Origin: Nitrospirota bacterium
Lineage (GTDB): Bacteria > Nitrospirota > Thermodesulfovibrionia > Thermodesulfovibrionales > UBA6898
Length of the DNA stretch: 64,000 bases
Reading direction: 5' to 3'
Assembly: GCA_021825365.1 (NCBI GenBank)
Contig: JAKAHR010000009.1
Span: 46,620 to 110,619, forward strand
The stretch's first letter is position 1; each line of letters begins with the position of its first letter. Below, in pieces: positions 40,724 to 49,563 of this stretch. Below the pieces are notes generated by a model. It was not told the DNA's origin, searched no databases, and saw only the letters and a list, made by a program, of their open reading frames with translations. The position numbers and the translations under genes were made by a program.

Positions 40724-43434
40724 AACGGGCTATCGCACTTCTTTGTGGAGGTATTCTCCTGGCTGTCGTCTCCTCTGCCGAGGCGGGTGCTCCGGACGAT
40801 AAGCCAGCAAAAGCGGGCACCGTCCGGGTTGACGGTCTCTATTCCGTCGGACAGGAGGAGTTCCTGGGGATGTTCGGCATAAGGGAGGGATCCGCCGTCA
40901 GCGCGACGCTGGTGCGGGACGGTATCAAACGTGCCTTTCTCAAGGGTGTCTTTGATGACATCGATGTGACCGTCGGCGGAGGTGAACGGCCGGGGGCGCT
41001 CATACAGGTCAGGGAAAGGGATTTCATAAAAAATGTTCGGATCGGGGGCGACTACGCGCCATCAAAAAGGGTGATCCGGGACCTCTTCCCGCTGAAGGAA
41101 GATCAGGAGATGCAATACGACGCAATCGGGGCATCTGAGGCGGCGCTGAAAGAGGGGCTTAGTCGCCGAGGATTTCCTTCAGCAACAGTCTCGGTGGATG
41201 TGGAGAAGACGTCCCGGCCGCACCGGCTGAACGTAGTGCTGACGGTGAACACCGGCGTCCCTCTCGTGATAAAGAACACCGCGATAACCTTTCAGCCATC
41301 ACCCCCACCTGATCAGACTATCGTTCAGGGGATAGGGGGCGAGATGATCATAGCTGCGGGGGACATCTATGACGAGACCAAAGCGGAACAGATTGAAAGG
41401 AGGATCAAGCACTATCTGAAGCGGCAGGGATACTTCAAGCCCGTTGTCGGGCCGACGGCGTTCAGAGAGGGTGTGTTCGATATAACGGTGAACACCGGCA
41501 GACGGTTGACGGTGGAGATCACCGGCAACAGCGCGTTATCTGCCGGGACACTCCTGAAGGAGATCCCCTTTTTTGAGTCCGAGGCATTTAATGATGCGAT
41601 GGTGGATGAGACCATAGACAGGATGATTTCCCTGTACCATTCCCGTGGATACCCCTATGCCCAGATCGCCCCTGTTGTAACCGCTGATGACAAGAGCGTC
41701 AAAGTCACCTTTTTCGTTTTTGAGGGTGAGTTGATTAAGGTCGGCTCCATCTCATTCAAGGGAGCCAGCCTGCAGCAAAAAAGACTGCAGGGCATCATCT
41801 CCCTGTCCGAGGGGGCAGTGTATAACCCCGATGTTGTTGAAAAGGATAAGGAATCACTGCGAGAATTCTATGGTGCGCTTGGATATCTCGAGGCTGTGGT
41901 GAAGGGAACGGATGTGGTAGTCGACCGAGAGAAGGGCACGGCCCTTATTACCGTTACGATAGAGGAGGGTGATAAGACGACCATCGGCTCCGTTGATTTC
42001 CAGGGTATTTCCGGAGAGGCCAAGACCGTGCTTTCAGGCATCGCCGGGCTGAAGGCCGGGGACACCTATAATGATGTAGATATCGCCGAAGCCCGTCTCC
42101 GCCTGCTCGATCACTTCGGCAGCAAGGGGTTTACGTCAGCCGATATTTCGGTCGCACGCTTCCTCGAAGGGCATAAGGCGACGATCATCTTCAAGGTCAC
42201 CGAAGGCCAGCAAAAGGTCTTTGGCAATACGGTCGTCGTGGGTAATCGTCAGACGAGATATGAAGTAATCAGGCGGGAGCTGACCCATCGCGAGGGTCAG
42301 CCGTTCAACGTGAGGACGGTCAACGAGGAGAGGCAGCGGCTTTACAGACTCGGTCTCTTTACCGACGTCGAGGTTGATACCCATGATGCCGACGGCAACA
42401 GAAGGGATATGGTGCTTACGGTTCGTGAGGGCAACGCCGGATCGGTCGAATTCGGGCTTGGCTACGGCGAGTTTGAAAAATACAGGGGACTGGCCGAGGT
42501 CAGCTACCGGAACCTTTGGGGCTTGAATCGGCAGGGAACGTTCCGTCTGGAATTGAGTTCGCTCGAGAAACGCATTCTCCTGCAGTACGGTGAACCCTGG
42601 TTTCTGGGAAGGCCGCTGCCGCTGAAGGTCTTCTTTCTCCATGAGAACCGGAAGGAGCTGAACGCGGCCAACGGCGAGATACTGTACCGGCTTAATCGCT
42701 TTGCGATCAACGCCGGCGTCGAAAAGAAGCTGAGCGAGACCCTAAAGGGAGAGTTCTCCTACGAATTCTCGATCGTCAGGACTTCTGACGTAAAGCCGTC
42801 TGTCGTCCTGACAAGGGAAGATACGGGCACCATCGCCATCAGCGGAATCAAACCGGCCCTTGTCTACGATACGAGGGACAACGCCCTGGATCCGCGCAGG
42901 GGAACCTTCGCCGGCGTATCCCTGAAGATAGCTTCCCTGGTGTTTCTCTCTGAAGCCAATTTTGCCAAGGCTGAGTTTCACGGCGCCCGGTTCCATGCCC
43001 TGGGCAATCGCGTCACCCTGGCCCTGTCCGTCAGGGGTGGTGTTGCCTACGGAATAGGCAAGACGGAGCAACTCCCCATCGTTGAGCGGTTTTTCCTGGG
43101 AGGCAGGACCTCGGTGCGGGGATATGCCCAGGACAGCCTTGGGCCGAAGGGCTCTGATGGCAACCCTACGGGGGGAAATGCCTTCCTTGCCGGAAGCGTG
43201 GAATTCAGGACGAATGTCGGACGGGGAGTAGGTCTTGTCCCCTTCTTTGACATGGGAAATGTCTGGCTAAAGGCAGGGGACATCAACCCCAAAGATCTCA
43301 AGTTCACCACGGGTCTGGGATTGCGTTACAACACTCCCGTGGGACCGTTGAGTGTTGACTACGGCATTAAATTGAGGCGTGATACGGGTGAAAGCCGCGG
43401 CGAGCTGCATTTCAGTGTAGGACACGCTTTTTAA
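40720..43434 (+). CDS. Omp85-family outer-membrane assembly protein with about seven POTRA domains
   Basis: Signal peptide (cleavage near AEAGA, about residue 23), then about seven POTRA repeats. Their openings read VRVDGLYSVGQEEFLGMFGI, VRIGGDYAPSKRVIRDLF, ITGNSALSAGTLLKEI, ISFKGASLQQKRLQGI, VDFQGISGEAKTVLSGI and VVVGNRQTRYEVIRREL. The barrel (from about residue 575) shows the lid-lock motif VRGYAQDSLGP and ends VGHAF with a terminal Phe. At 904 residues and seven POTRAs it exceeds BamA (five) and TamA (three). The direct 4-base overlap with the tamB-like gene suggests a TamA-like partner role. Confidence 0.88.
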   Translation: MKRAIALLCGGILLAVVSSAEAGAPDDKPAKAGTVRVDGLYSVGQEEFLGMFGIREGSAVSATLVRDGIKRAFLKGVFDDIDVTVGGGERPGALIQVRERDFIKNVRIGGDYAPSKRVIRDLFPLKEDQEMQYDAIGASEAALKEGLSRRGFPSATVSVDVEKTSRPHRLNVVLTVNTGVPLVIKNTAITFQPSPPPDQTIVQGIGGEMIIAAGDIYDETKAEQIERRIKHYLKRQGYFKPVVGPTAFREGVFDITVNTGRRLTVEITGNSALSAGTLLKEIPFFESEAFNDAMVDETIDRMISLYHSRGYPYAQIAPVVTADDKSVKVTFFVFEGELIKVGSISFKGASLQQKRLQGIISLSEGAVYNPDVVEKDKESLREFYGALGYLEAVVKGTDVVVDREKGTALITVTIEEGDKTTIGSVDFQGISGEAKTVLSGIAGLKAGDTYNDVDIAEARLRLLDHFGSKGFTSADISVARFLEGHKATIIFKVTEGQQKVFGNTVVVGNRQTRYEVIRRELTHREGQPFNVRTVNEERQRLYRLGLFTDVEVDTHDADGNRRDMVLTVREGNAGSVEFGLGYGEFEKYRGLAEVSYRNLWGLNRQGTFRLELSSLEKRILLQYGEPWFLGRPLPLKVFFLHENRKELNAANGEILYRLNRFAINAGVEKKLSETLKGEFSYEFSIVRTSDVKPSVVLTREDTGTIAISGIKPALVYDTRDNALDPRRGTFAGVSLKIASLVFLSEANFAKAEFHGARFHALGNRVTLALSVRGGVAYGIGKTEQLPIVERFFLGGRTSVRGYAQDSLGPKGSDGNPTGGNAFLAGSVEFRTNVGRGVGLVPFFDMGNVWLKAGDINPKDLKFTTGLGLRYNTPVGPLSVDYGIKLRRDTGESRGELHFSVGHAF

Positions 43435-43462
43435 GCGGTGACAAAGAAGGGAGCAATGAAAC

Positions 43463-43996
43463 ATGCCTGATTGCGTCATGAGGCAAAGCAGAGGTGCAGG
43501 ACGTTTATTCCTGCAGTTGCACATCCTCATCCTGTGCACAGTGCTTATGCAGGGTTTGTGTCATGCGGAGATCCACGACAGGGTAGTAGCGTTTGTTGAT
43601 AATCAGGCGATAACTCTGAGCGAGTTTACCCTGCAGTATGAGAGGACCCGGAAGGTGTCTCCGGCCGTCACGCGAGAGGAAGTCATCACCACGATGATCA
43701 ACAGACTTCTCCTTCTCAGGGAGGCAAGGAAGTACCGCATCGAGGCGCTGTCTCCGGAAGAAATCGTCAGAGAGTATATTGACCTGAAGATCAGGGCGTT
43801 TATCCGCGTGCCCGAGTCAGAGATCGAGGCTTTTTACGGGACAAACATCGCCCGGTTCGCTGGAAAGGATTTTGATCAGGTGAGGGACGAGATCGAGCGA
43901 TATCTCATGGAAAAAGATCTGAACGTGCGCCTCCGGGAAACCATTGCAGGGCTGAGGAAGGGCGCATACATACGGGTGCAGCTTACGCCGGAATGA
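43463..43996 (+). CDS. Periplasmic SurA N-domain-like chaperone, no PPIase domain
   Basis: A 177-residue exported protein. A signal peptide (about 1-35, ending LCHAE) is followed by the SurA/PpiC N-terminal fold: DRVVAFVDNQAITLSEF, then TMINRLLLLREARKYRIEAL and a C-terminal helix pair. The parvulin catalytic domain is absent. GGGAG lies nine bases before ATG 43463; an ATG six codons later is possible. It follows the Omp85 gene by 28 bases and presumably helps outer-membrane protein delivery. Confidence 0.82.
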   Translation: MPDCVMRQSRGAGRLFLQLHILILCTVLMQGLCHAEIHDRVVAFVDNQAITLSEFTLQYERTRKVSPAVTREEVITTMINRLLLLREARKYRIEALSPEEIVREYIDLKIRAFIRVPESEIEAFYGTNIARFAGKDFDQVRDEIERYLMEKDLNVRLRETIAGLRKGAYIRVQLTPE

Positions 43997-44043
43997 TCCT
44001 TCCAAACTAGACTGCAGCGTTTCTGTGCACCCCTCCTGCCGCC

Positions 44044-44241
44044 TTACAATACCTTGTCCCGGACCTGCCTTGCATAGCCTGATGCCTTATCGCCGGCGTC
44101 TTCAGCCATATCCGCGATCTTGCCTCTCAGTTTCCTGCCGGAATAGGGGGCAAAGAGAAGCGCCAGCCCCGCGCCAACGATTCCCCCGATCAGGAAGGAG
44201 ATAAGAAGTTCACCGCTGTTATTGTCTTCGCCGTGGAACAT
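44044..44241 (-). CDS. YtxH-domain small membrane protein
   Basis: A 65-residue protein starting at ATG 44241, six bases after AAGGAGG. One hydrophobic Gly/Ala-rich helix (LLISFLIGGIVGAGLALLFA) is followed by APYSGRKLRGKI, the YtxH signature, and a charged amphipathic tail. Single-gene unit, convergent with the SurA-like gene. Probably a general-stress membrane protein; its biochemical role is unknown. Confidence 0.82.
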   Translation of the reverse strand: MFHGEDNNSGELLISFLIGGIVGAGLALLFAPYSGRKLRGKIADMAEDAGDKASGYARQVRDKVL

Positions 44242-44347
44242 GTCAGCCTCCTTGGTTTTCTTACAGCCTATCACCGGGTTTGATAAACTTCAACAAAAAG
44301 TATAAAGTATACGCGTCGCACATGTCGTGACTACAGGAAGGACGGAA

Positions 44348-45256
44348 ATGGGCATCACTGAATGCATCGGCAATACACCGCTGGTGAAGATCGAGACGAT
44401 CAACCCCAACCCGGCAGTAACCCTCTTTGGCAAACTCGAAGGCAACAACCCCGGCGGCTCCGTCAAGGACAGGATCGCCCTATTCATGATCAGGGATGCA
44501 GAGGAGTCGGGAAGGCTCAAGAGGGGCGATACGATTCTTGAGGCGACCTCGGGGAATACGGGGATAGGACTGGCGATGGTGGGCGCTGCGCGGGGGTACC
44601 GGGTGAGGCTGGTCATGCCCGAGTGTGTCAGCCTTGAGCGGAGGAAGGTGCTCGAGGCCTTCGGCGCAGAACTTGTGCTTAGTCCCGGCAAAGAGGGGAC
44701 TGACGGAGCTATCAAGCTCGCGCGCATGATCCTGCAGGAGTCACCTGAAGATTACTTCATGCCGAACCAATTTGACAATCCATCGAACATACGTGCCCAT
44801 TATGAGACAACCGGCCGGGAGATCTGGGAGCAAACCGGAGGGGTTGTCGATGTCTTTATGGCGGGGATGGGAACAACGGGGACTTTGATGGGGGCGGGAA
44901 GGAGGCTGAAGGAGTTCAACAGTTCAATTAGAATTATCGGGGTCGAGCCGTTTCTCGGGCATCGGGTCCAGGGGTTGAAAAATATGCAGGAATCGATCGT
45001 CCCCAAGATTTATGACCCGTCCGCATTGGATGAGAAGGTCAACATTGCCGACGACGACGCCTTTACTACGACACGTCTCCTTGCCCTGAAGGAGGGGCTG
45101 TTCGTGGGCATGAGCAGCGGGGCTGCGGTCTGCGGAGCCCTGCGGGTGGCGGAGCGTATGCAGAAAGGGACGATTGTCGTGATACTTCCTGACCGGGGTG
45201 ACCGCTATCTCAGTACGGCGCTTTTCACCTCAGTATGCGCCAAATGCCCGCCCTGA
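44348..45256 (+). CDS. cysM: Cysteine synthase (CysM/CysK family)
   Basis: PLP enzyme making cysteine from O-acetylserine and sulfide (or thiosulfate). The PLP lysine is in NNPGGSVKDRIALFM, the phosphate loop is in EATSGNTGIGLAM and GMGTTGTLMGAG, and VGMSSGAAVCGAL lies near the C-terminus. ATG 44348 (MGITECIGNTPLVK) has AGGA upstream and matches the family start better than GTG 44327. Its 302 residues and the VRLVMPECVSLERRKVL segment place it nearer CysM. Single gene between YtxH and a toxin-antitoxin pair. Confidence 0.92.
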   Translation: MGITECIGNTPLVKIETINPNPAVTLFGKLEGNNPGGSVKDRIALFMIRDAEESGRLKRGDTILEATSGNTGIGLAMVGAARGYRVRLVMPECVSLERRKVLEAFGAELVLSPGKEGTDGAIKLARMILQESPEDYFMPNQFDNPSNIRAHYETTGREIWEQTGGVVDVFMAGMGTTGTLMGAGRRLKEFNSSIRIIGVEPFLGHRVQGLKNMQESIVPKIYDPSALDEKVNIADDDAFTTTRLLALKEGLFVGMSSGAAVCGALRVAERMQKGTIVVILPDRGDRYLSTALFTSVCAKCPP

Positions 45257-45266
45257 CAGTCTCTTC

Positions 45267-45662
45267 CTACCAGATCGCTTTTACATGGGGGTATGACAAT
45301 ATTTTCCCGTCTTTTGTTATGAGGCGGGCATCCATGGTAATTGCTGTTGTAATGATGATCCTGTCGGCCGGATCGGGATATTCATAATCCCTCAGTTCTA
45401 CGGACATTGCGGCGATCCTGCTTGTGACAGGCACGCTGTGAATATACGGCAGAGATTCTGCTGCCGCTATCCAGTCTGCCACGTCCATTGTGAGTTCTAG
45501 CCGGCCCTTCTTAACAAGCATAGCCATTTCCCATGCGCTTATGGCAGAGACATAAACCCCGGCGCCATCCACTGCCTCATCTATGGCAGCTGCCGCGCTC
45601 TTAGGCAGTCTTCGGGGTGCCGCAAGCCACCATATCCAGGCATGGGTATCCAGTATAATCAT
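45267..45662 (-). CDS. vapC: VapC-like PIN-domain toxin
   Basis: A 131-residue PIN ribonuclease. The acidic residues are in ILDTHAWIWWL (D5), a mid-chain Glu in SAISAWEMAM, and the C-terminal DPADRIIITTA and ARLITKDGKIL. ATG 45662 overlaps the antitoxin stop by ATGA and fits the family N-terminus; an extension to 45677 is not needed. It forms a toxin-antitoxin pair with the Phd-like gene upstream. Confidence 0.9.
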   Translation of the reverse strand: MIILDTHAWIWWLAAPRRLPKSAAAAIDEAVDGAGVYVSAISAWEMAMLVKKGRLELTMDVADWIAAAESLPYIHSVPVTSRIAAMSVELRDYEYPDPADRIIITTAITMDARLITKDGKILSYPHVKAIW

Positions 45663-45892
45663 CCGGCTGCCTCCCAATCTTCAGAAGCCACCGGCTCCGT
45701 CGGATCGACATATTTCTTCACGGAGTTGCGTAACAATTTTGCTGCTGTCTCGGAGTCGGACGAGTAGCGGACTACTTTCAATACCGGCCGACCCCTATCC
45801 GTAATGATCAACTCCTCCCCCTTTTCCTCGATCTGGCGGAAATAACCAAGAGACTTCGGCTTGAACTTCGACTTCGAGACCATCTTGCTCAT
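45659..45892 (-). CDS. Phd/YefM-like antitoxin
   Basis: A 77-residue antitoxin. The N-terminal DNA-binding part reads FKPKSLGYFRQIEEKGEELI, then ITDRGRPVLKVV, typical of Phd/YefM; the C-terminal acidic tail (DPTEPVASEDWEAAG) would wrap the toxin. It overlaps the toxin start by four bases. The 185 bases upstream (45893-46077) hold its promoter region, and no gene is recognised there. Confidence 0.85.
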   Translation of the reverse strand: MSKMVSKSKFKPKSLGYFRQIEEKGEELIITDRGRPVLKVVRYSSDSETAAKLLRNSVKKYVDPTEPVASEDWEAAG

Positions 45893-46077
45893 CTTCTATC
45901 TCCTATTGATATTGTGACTATAGTCATATTAACATGGTCACATCGGGCAGTCAATGGCGAATGAGGGGGTTATTTTCAATATTTTCCCTGACAATCAAAG
46001 ACTTCCTTTTGTAATCTCATTTTCAACTACCGACAACACCTGGAGAATATCGAGAACAGCGGGCCATAGATTCCGGC

Positions 46078-46485
46078 TTACAACGACTTCAGAAATTGCG
46101 CAGGGGTCATGATCATAATCCCAATGGATCGTCTTGGTTTTATCATGAACCGGCCGAAATGCGCAATATCTCCGGTCAGCAGGTGTGTTGCCTTGCAAGC
46201 ATAGGCGGCCTGAAAAATGGGCCTGTCTTTTTCCGGCAATCCCTCAGGGAAGGGCGCATCCATCTGCTCAGAAACTATGGTAACGGAGCCGAGCAGTTTG
46301 TCCAGTGGGGCGAGTGCGGCAGGAAATTTTGTCCGCATATTGCGCCGGGCCTCTTCAGCCGCAAAGGCACTGGTAAAAAGTCTCCAGACACCTTCATCTC
46401 CAAGTGTAATAATAAAGGCTGACTTGCCCTCTGGATTGTGTGCGGCGGTAAAGAGCACATTGGCATCCAGAAACAGCCGCATCAT
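46078..46485 (-). CDS. PIN-domain putative toxin
   Basis: A 135-residue PIN-fold protein: FLDANVLFTAAHN at the start, AAEEARRNM, EKDRPIFQAAYACKATHLLT, and TGDIAHFGRF at the end. It belongs to the PIN_3-like group often paired with AbrB-type antitoxins. The start overlaps the AbrB-like antitoxin by four bases. A second, unrelated toxin-antitoxin pair lies directly downstream. Confidence 0.82.
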   Translation of the reverse strand: MMRLFLDANVLFTAAHNPEGKSAFIITLGDEGVWRLFTSAFAAEEARRNMRTKFPAALAPLDKLLGSVTIVSEQMDAPFPEGLPEKDRPIFQAAYACKATHLLTGDIAHFGRFMIKPRRSIGIMIMTPAQFLKSL

Positions 46486-46739
46486 CCGCGGGTTTTAACT
46501 TTCTTGCGCATGGCTTCCTTTTCCTTTTGGCTCATGCGATCCGCCTTCTCCCATTCCTCAATCTGCCGGTCTGAGTACATCTCCACTTCGAAAACGGCGG
46601 CAGGCTTTAATACAAGTTCATTGCCCCTGTCCTCGATGATGACCGCGCCGCCTTCCTTGATGCCGATCCGTTTCCTTATGGCTGCCGGGAGCGTGATCTG
46701 GCCCCGGTTGCTTACGATCAGAGTTTCCCGCATATACAC
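46482..46739 (-). CDS. SpoVT/AbrB-type antitoxin
   Basis: An 85-residue protein with a swapped-hairpin AbrB domain, TLIVSNRGQITLPAAIRKRI, then GIKEGGAVIIEDRGNELVLK, followed by a charged C-terminal helix (EEWEKADRMSQKEKEAMRKK) that would contact the PIN toxin. Either ATG 46739 or ATG 46733 could be the start. It heads the two-gene toxin-antitoxin operon and probably autoregulates. Confidence 0.85.
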   Translation of the reverse strand: MYMRETLIVSNRGQITLPAAIRKRIGIKEGGAVIIEDRGNELVLKPAAVFEVEMYSDRQIEEWEKADRMSQKEKEAMRKKVKTRG

Positions 46740-46804
46740 CTTCCTCTCATAGGCAGTATATCAGATATTCCGTAAATCAGCAATACGGATTAGTATCTAA
46801 CCGC

Positions 46805-47176
46805 CTAGTTCCGCTGAATATGCTGTTGTTGAGACGGCATAAGGCAGGAAAGGACCATGCCTACCAGGCTTATCACCAGTGCGCCGAGGAAGGCCGCCTT
46901 GAAACCCGTTACATGAAACCCAAGACTGAATTCCGCGGAAATAAGGGATGTCATTAGTAACATCAATGCATTGATCACAAAGGTGAACAGTCCGAGGGAG
47001 AGGACGAGCAGGGGAAGGGTGAACAAGGTAATCAACGGCTTGATGAGTGCGTTGATCAGGCCGAAGATCAGCCCGACCAGAAGCATCCCCCACCAGTCCC
47101 CCGCATAGGAAATGCCGGGTACGAACTTTATCGCCAGCATGATGGCGATGGTATTAATGATCCACCTGACTAGCAT
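46805..47176 (-). CDS. DUF360/phage-holin-like four-helix membrane protein (YvlD family)
   Basis: A 123-residue integral membrane protein with four helices: VRWIINTIAIMLAIKFVPGI at the start, GLIFGLINALIKPLITLFTLP, the family-typical LLVLSLGLFTFVINALML, and a last helix near 90-113. The 'NALIKPLI..LTLP...TLGLF..viNa' pattern defines PF04020. Despite the holin label these are usually housekeeping membrane proteins. It follows ubiD on the same strand, ten bases apart. Confidence 0.88.
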   Translation of the reverse strand: MLVRWIINTIAIMLAIKFVPGISYAGDWWGMLLVGLIFGLINALIKPLITLFTLPLLVLSLGLFTFVINALMLLMTSLISAEFSLGFHVTGFKAAFLGALVISLVGMVLSCLMPSQQQHIQRN

Positions 47177-47186
47177 CTAGTGCCCC

Positions 47187-48650
47187 CTAGAATCCGTACT
47201 CTTTCCACCTGCCATCCACCAGACGTTTGATCTCCTCAGACATGAAGATCTCATCCGGCCACTCCCGCTGCATGCCCTCCTCGCGGGACTTGCGGGTGGC
47301 ATCAATGCCCATCTTCGCTCCGTACCGGGGAAAGTTTGCCGCATGGTCGAGGTCATCGACAGGCCCCTCTGCGATTACGATGTCACGACGCCAGTCCGTA
47401 TTATTCAGTACGCGCCACGCAGTATAGGAGAGGTCCTGCACATCCACATCGTCGTCAACGACGACGAGCAGCTTGGCGAACATCATTTGCCCCTTGCCCC
47501 AAAGACCGTGGATTATCTTTTTCGCATGGCCGGGGTAGCTCTTCTTAATCGAAATAAGACAGCAGTTGTGAAAGACCCCTTCCATGGGAAGATTGATATC
47601 CCTGATCTCCGGTAAATCAAGACGCATGAGAGGAAGAAATATCCGTTCAGTCGCCTTGCCCATATAACAGTCTTCCATGGGCGGCTTGCCGACGACGGTT
47701 GCCGGGTAGATCATATCCTTACGATGAGTGATGCACGTAACGTGGAACACGGGATAGAGATCAGCAGAGGAATAAAAACCGGTGTGGTCCCCGAAGGGGC
47801 CCTCGATGCGCGTCTCGCCCGGATCAAGATACCCCTCGATAACCAGCTCGCTGTTGGCCGGGACCTGGATGTCCGAGGTTATGCACTTCACCATTTCGAC
47901 CGGCTCCTTTCTCAGGAACCCCGCAAAGAGCATCTCATCGATTGATTCCGGCAGCGGTGCGCTTGCCGCATAGATCACCGCCGGGTCACTGCCCACGGCG
48001 ATCGCAGCCGGCATCCGCTGGCCGGACTTCCTGTATTTATCATAGTGGCGGGCTCCGTCCTTGTGTATATGCCAGTGCATGCCGGTGGTTGTCTTGTCGT
48101 AAATATGTATCCGGTACATGCCGCAATTGGGCCTGCCGGTCTCCGGGTCGCGGGTAAAGACCATAGGGAAGGTTATGAATCTGCCCTCGTCAGTCGGCTG
48201 GCCGTCACCCGGCCAGGTCTTGAGCACCGGGAATTTCGAGAGATCGGGGGCGTCTTTTTCGATCACTTCCTGACAGGGCGCGTTCCGTACGGTGCGCGGG
48301 AGGAACTTTGAAAATTCGAGGAGTTTTGGGAGGAGGCTGAGTTTCTCCATCAGGGTCTTGGGCGGGGCTTGATGAAGTATATCATCAATCCTCGCGGCCA
48401 CGTCGTCGAGCCTGTCCACTTCCAGGGCGAACTGCATCCGCTGGAAAGAGCCGAAGATATTCGTCACAACGGGGAAGGCGGAGCCTTTAACCTTCTCGAA
48501 AAAAAGGGCCTTTCCTCCCTTCGGAGATTTGCACATGCGGTCGGTGATCTCGGAAATCTCCAGAATGGGATCTACCTCTGCAGAGATGCGCTTCATCATT
48601 CCCCTGCTCTCCAAAGCCCTGATAAAGTCGCGTAAGTCCTTGTATGCCAT
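47187..48650 (-). CDS. ubiD: UbiD-family prenylated-FMN decarboxylase
   Basis: A 487-residue decarboxylase of the UbiD family (3-octaprenyl-4-hydroxybenzoate or menaquinone-route substrates), requiring prenyl-FMN from UbiX. Typical text includes MAYKDLRDFIRALESRGM at the start, NCGMYRIHIYDKTTTGMHWH, GDHTGFYSSADLYPVFHVTC (around the E-R-E region) and VVVVDDDVDVQDL. Length is standard. No ubiX is in the window. An AT-rich -10-like ATTATAAT lies upstream near 48675. Confidence 0.94.
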   Translation of the reverse strand: MAYKDLRDFIRALESRGMMKRISAEVDPILEISEITDRMCKSPKGGKALFFEKVKGSAFPVVTNIFGSFQRMQFALEVDRLDDVAARIDDILHQAPPKTLMEKLSLLPKLLEFSKFLPRTVRNAPCQEVIEKDAPDLSKFPVLKTWPGDGQPTDEGRFITFPMVFTRDPETGRPNCGMYRIHIYDKTTTGMHWHIHKDGARHYDKYRKSGQRMPAAIAVGSDPAVIYAASAPLPESIDEMLFAGFLRKEPVEMVKCITSDIQVPANSELVIEGYLDPGETRIEGPFGDHTGFYSSADLYPVFHVTCITHRKDMIYPATVVGKPPMEDCYMGKATERIFLPLMRLDLPEIRDINLPMEGVFHNCCLISIKKSYPGHAKKIIHGLWGKGQMMFAKLLVVVDDDVDVQDLSYTAWRVLNNTDWRRDIVIAEGPVDDLDHAANFPRYGAKMGIDATRKSREEGMQREWPDEIFMSEEIKRLVDGRWKEYGF

Positions 48651-48747
48651 AGCATTCCTCCTGTGGAATCGTATTATAATATCACATAAAAAGACCTCTT
48701 AGACAGGCGCCTAAATGATAACTCTTCGAATTTAAACTAAAATCTGC

Positions 48748-48776
48748 TTGACAATATGCTATGTCCTTAATATAAT
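48748..48776 (+). promoter_or_regulatory. Consensus sigma-70 promoter for ihfA-merR
   Basis: Perfect TTGACA (48748-48753) and perfect TATAAT (48771-48776) are separated by exactly 17 bp. The predicted start is near 48783, leaving a leader of about 27 bases to ATG 48810 with GGGGAGAGG before it. Confidence 0.85.
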
Positions 48777-48809
48777 TAAGAAAAATCCTTGACTTGGGGA
48801 GAGGTATAG

Positions 48810-49094
48810 ATGACAAAAGCCGATCTTGTGGATGCGATCTTTGAGAAGGTGGGTCTTTCGAAGAAGGAGGCACAGGATATCATTGAGATTCTCTTTGATA
48901 CGATGAAGCAGACTTTTGCTGAGGGAGAATCGATAAAGATATCAGGGTTTGGCACCTTTAATGTCAGAAAGAAGATGGCGCGCAGGGGGAGAAACCCCAA
49001 GACAGGGGAAGACCTTGAAATCACGCCGAGACGTGTGATAACCTTTAGGGTCAGCAATCAGTTGAAAGAGCAGATAGAAAAGCTGGATGCATAA
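48810..49094 (+). CDS. ihfA: Integration host factor alpha subunit
   Basis: A 94-residue HU/IHF DNA-bending protein: MTKADLVDAIFEKVGLSKKE, the body ESIKISGFGTFNVRKKMARR, the DNA-intercalating arm GRNPKTGEDLEITPRRVITF. The 'RRGRNPKTGE' arm and the C-terminal helix fit IhfA. IHF typically assists sigma-54 promoters by bending DNA between enhancer and promoter, relevant to the NtrC systems in this window. It overlaps the MerR gene by eight bases and is driven by a consensus promoter. Confidence 0.93.
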   Translation: MTKADLVDAIFEKVGLSKKEAQDIIEILFDTMKQTFAEGESIKISGFGTFNVRKKMARRGRNPKTGEDLEITPRRVITFRVSNQLKEQIEKLDA

Positions 49095-49482
49095 GCCTGC
49101 TCGAGAGAATATCAAACCCCCCTTGCCGGTACCCGACAAGCTTTTTTATAAGATCGGGGAGGTAAGCAAGATCACCGGGGTTGAACCGTATGTCCTGCGG
49201 TACTGGGAAACTGAATTCAGTTTCCTGAGGCCGAGAAAGAACAAGTCAGGCCAGCGGGTCTATGTGAAGCGGGATCTTGATCTGCTGCTCCAGGTCAAGA
49301 GGATGCTCCATCAGGAGAGGTATACCATAGAGGGCGTCAGAAAGAGGTTCGAAGAAGGTGTTTTGAAATCGGCTGAACAGCCGGTTGCAGTGGATAAGGA
49401 AAAGAAACATCAGCAGGACCCCTCAGAAGTCATCGGATACGTCAAGAATAGACTCCGGGACATTTTGGATCGTATTTCTTAA
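49087..49482 (+). CDS. MerR-family regulator (ihfA-linked)
   Basis: A 131-residue protein with the MerR winged helix ([20 protein letters not shown], then [20 protein letters not shown]), a linking helix ([19 protein letters not shown]) and a short C-terminal coiled-coil ([17 protein letters not shown]) without metal-binding Cys. The position between ihfA and a tRNA-Pro gene is typical of deltaproteobacterial and Nitrospirota genomes. Its target is unknown. Confidence 0.9.
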   Translation: MHKPARENIKPPLPVPDKLFYKIGEVSKITGVEPYVLRYWETEFSFLRPRKNKSGQRVYVKRDLDLLLQVKRMLHQERYTIEGVRKRFEEGVLKSAEQPVAVDKEKKHQQDPSEVIGYVKNRLRDILDRIS

Positions 49483-49484
49483 AT

Positions 49485-49561
49485 CGGGGCGTAGCGCAGC
49501 TTGGTAGCGCACTCGCTTGGGGTGCGAGTGGTCGCCTGTTCAAATCAGGTCGCCCCGACCA
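49485..49561 (+). tRNA. tRNA-Pro (anticodon GGG)
   Basis: Acceptor arms CGGGGCG (49485-49491) and CGCCCCG (49551-49557), discriminator A and encoded CCA (49559-49561). The D-arm region is GCGCAGCTTGGTAGCGC, the anticodon stem is CTCGC/GCGAG with loop TTGGGGT, and the T-arm contains GTTCAAATC. The loop gives anticodon GGG. Total 77 nt. It is the boundary between core DNA and the AT-richer region that follows. Confidence 0.95.
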
Positions 49562-49563
49562 TT

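Noticed and set aside
44283..44315. Possible sigma-70 promoter before cysM (TTGATA and TATAAA/TAAAGT)
   Set aside because: The spacing is 15 or 17 bp depending on the hexamer chosen and several overlapping AT-rich hexamers compete, so it is too ambiguous to call.
46805..47176. Prophage holin
   Set aside because: PF04020 members are called phage holin by name only; no other phage genes are nearby, so no prophage is claimed.
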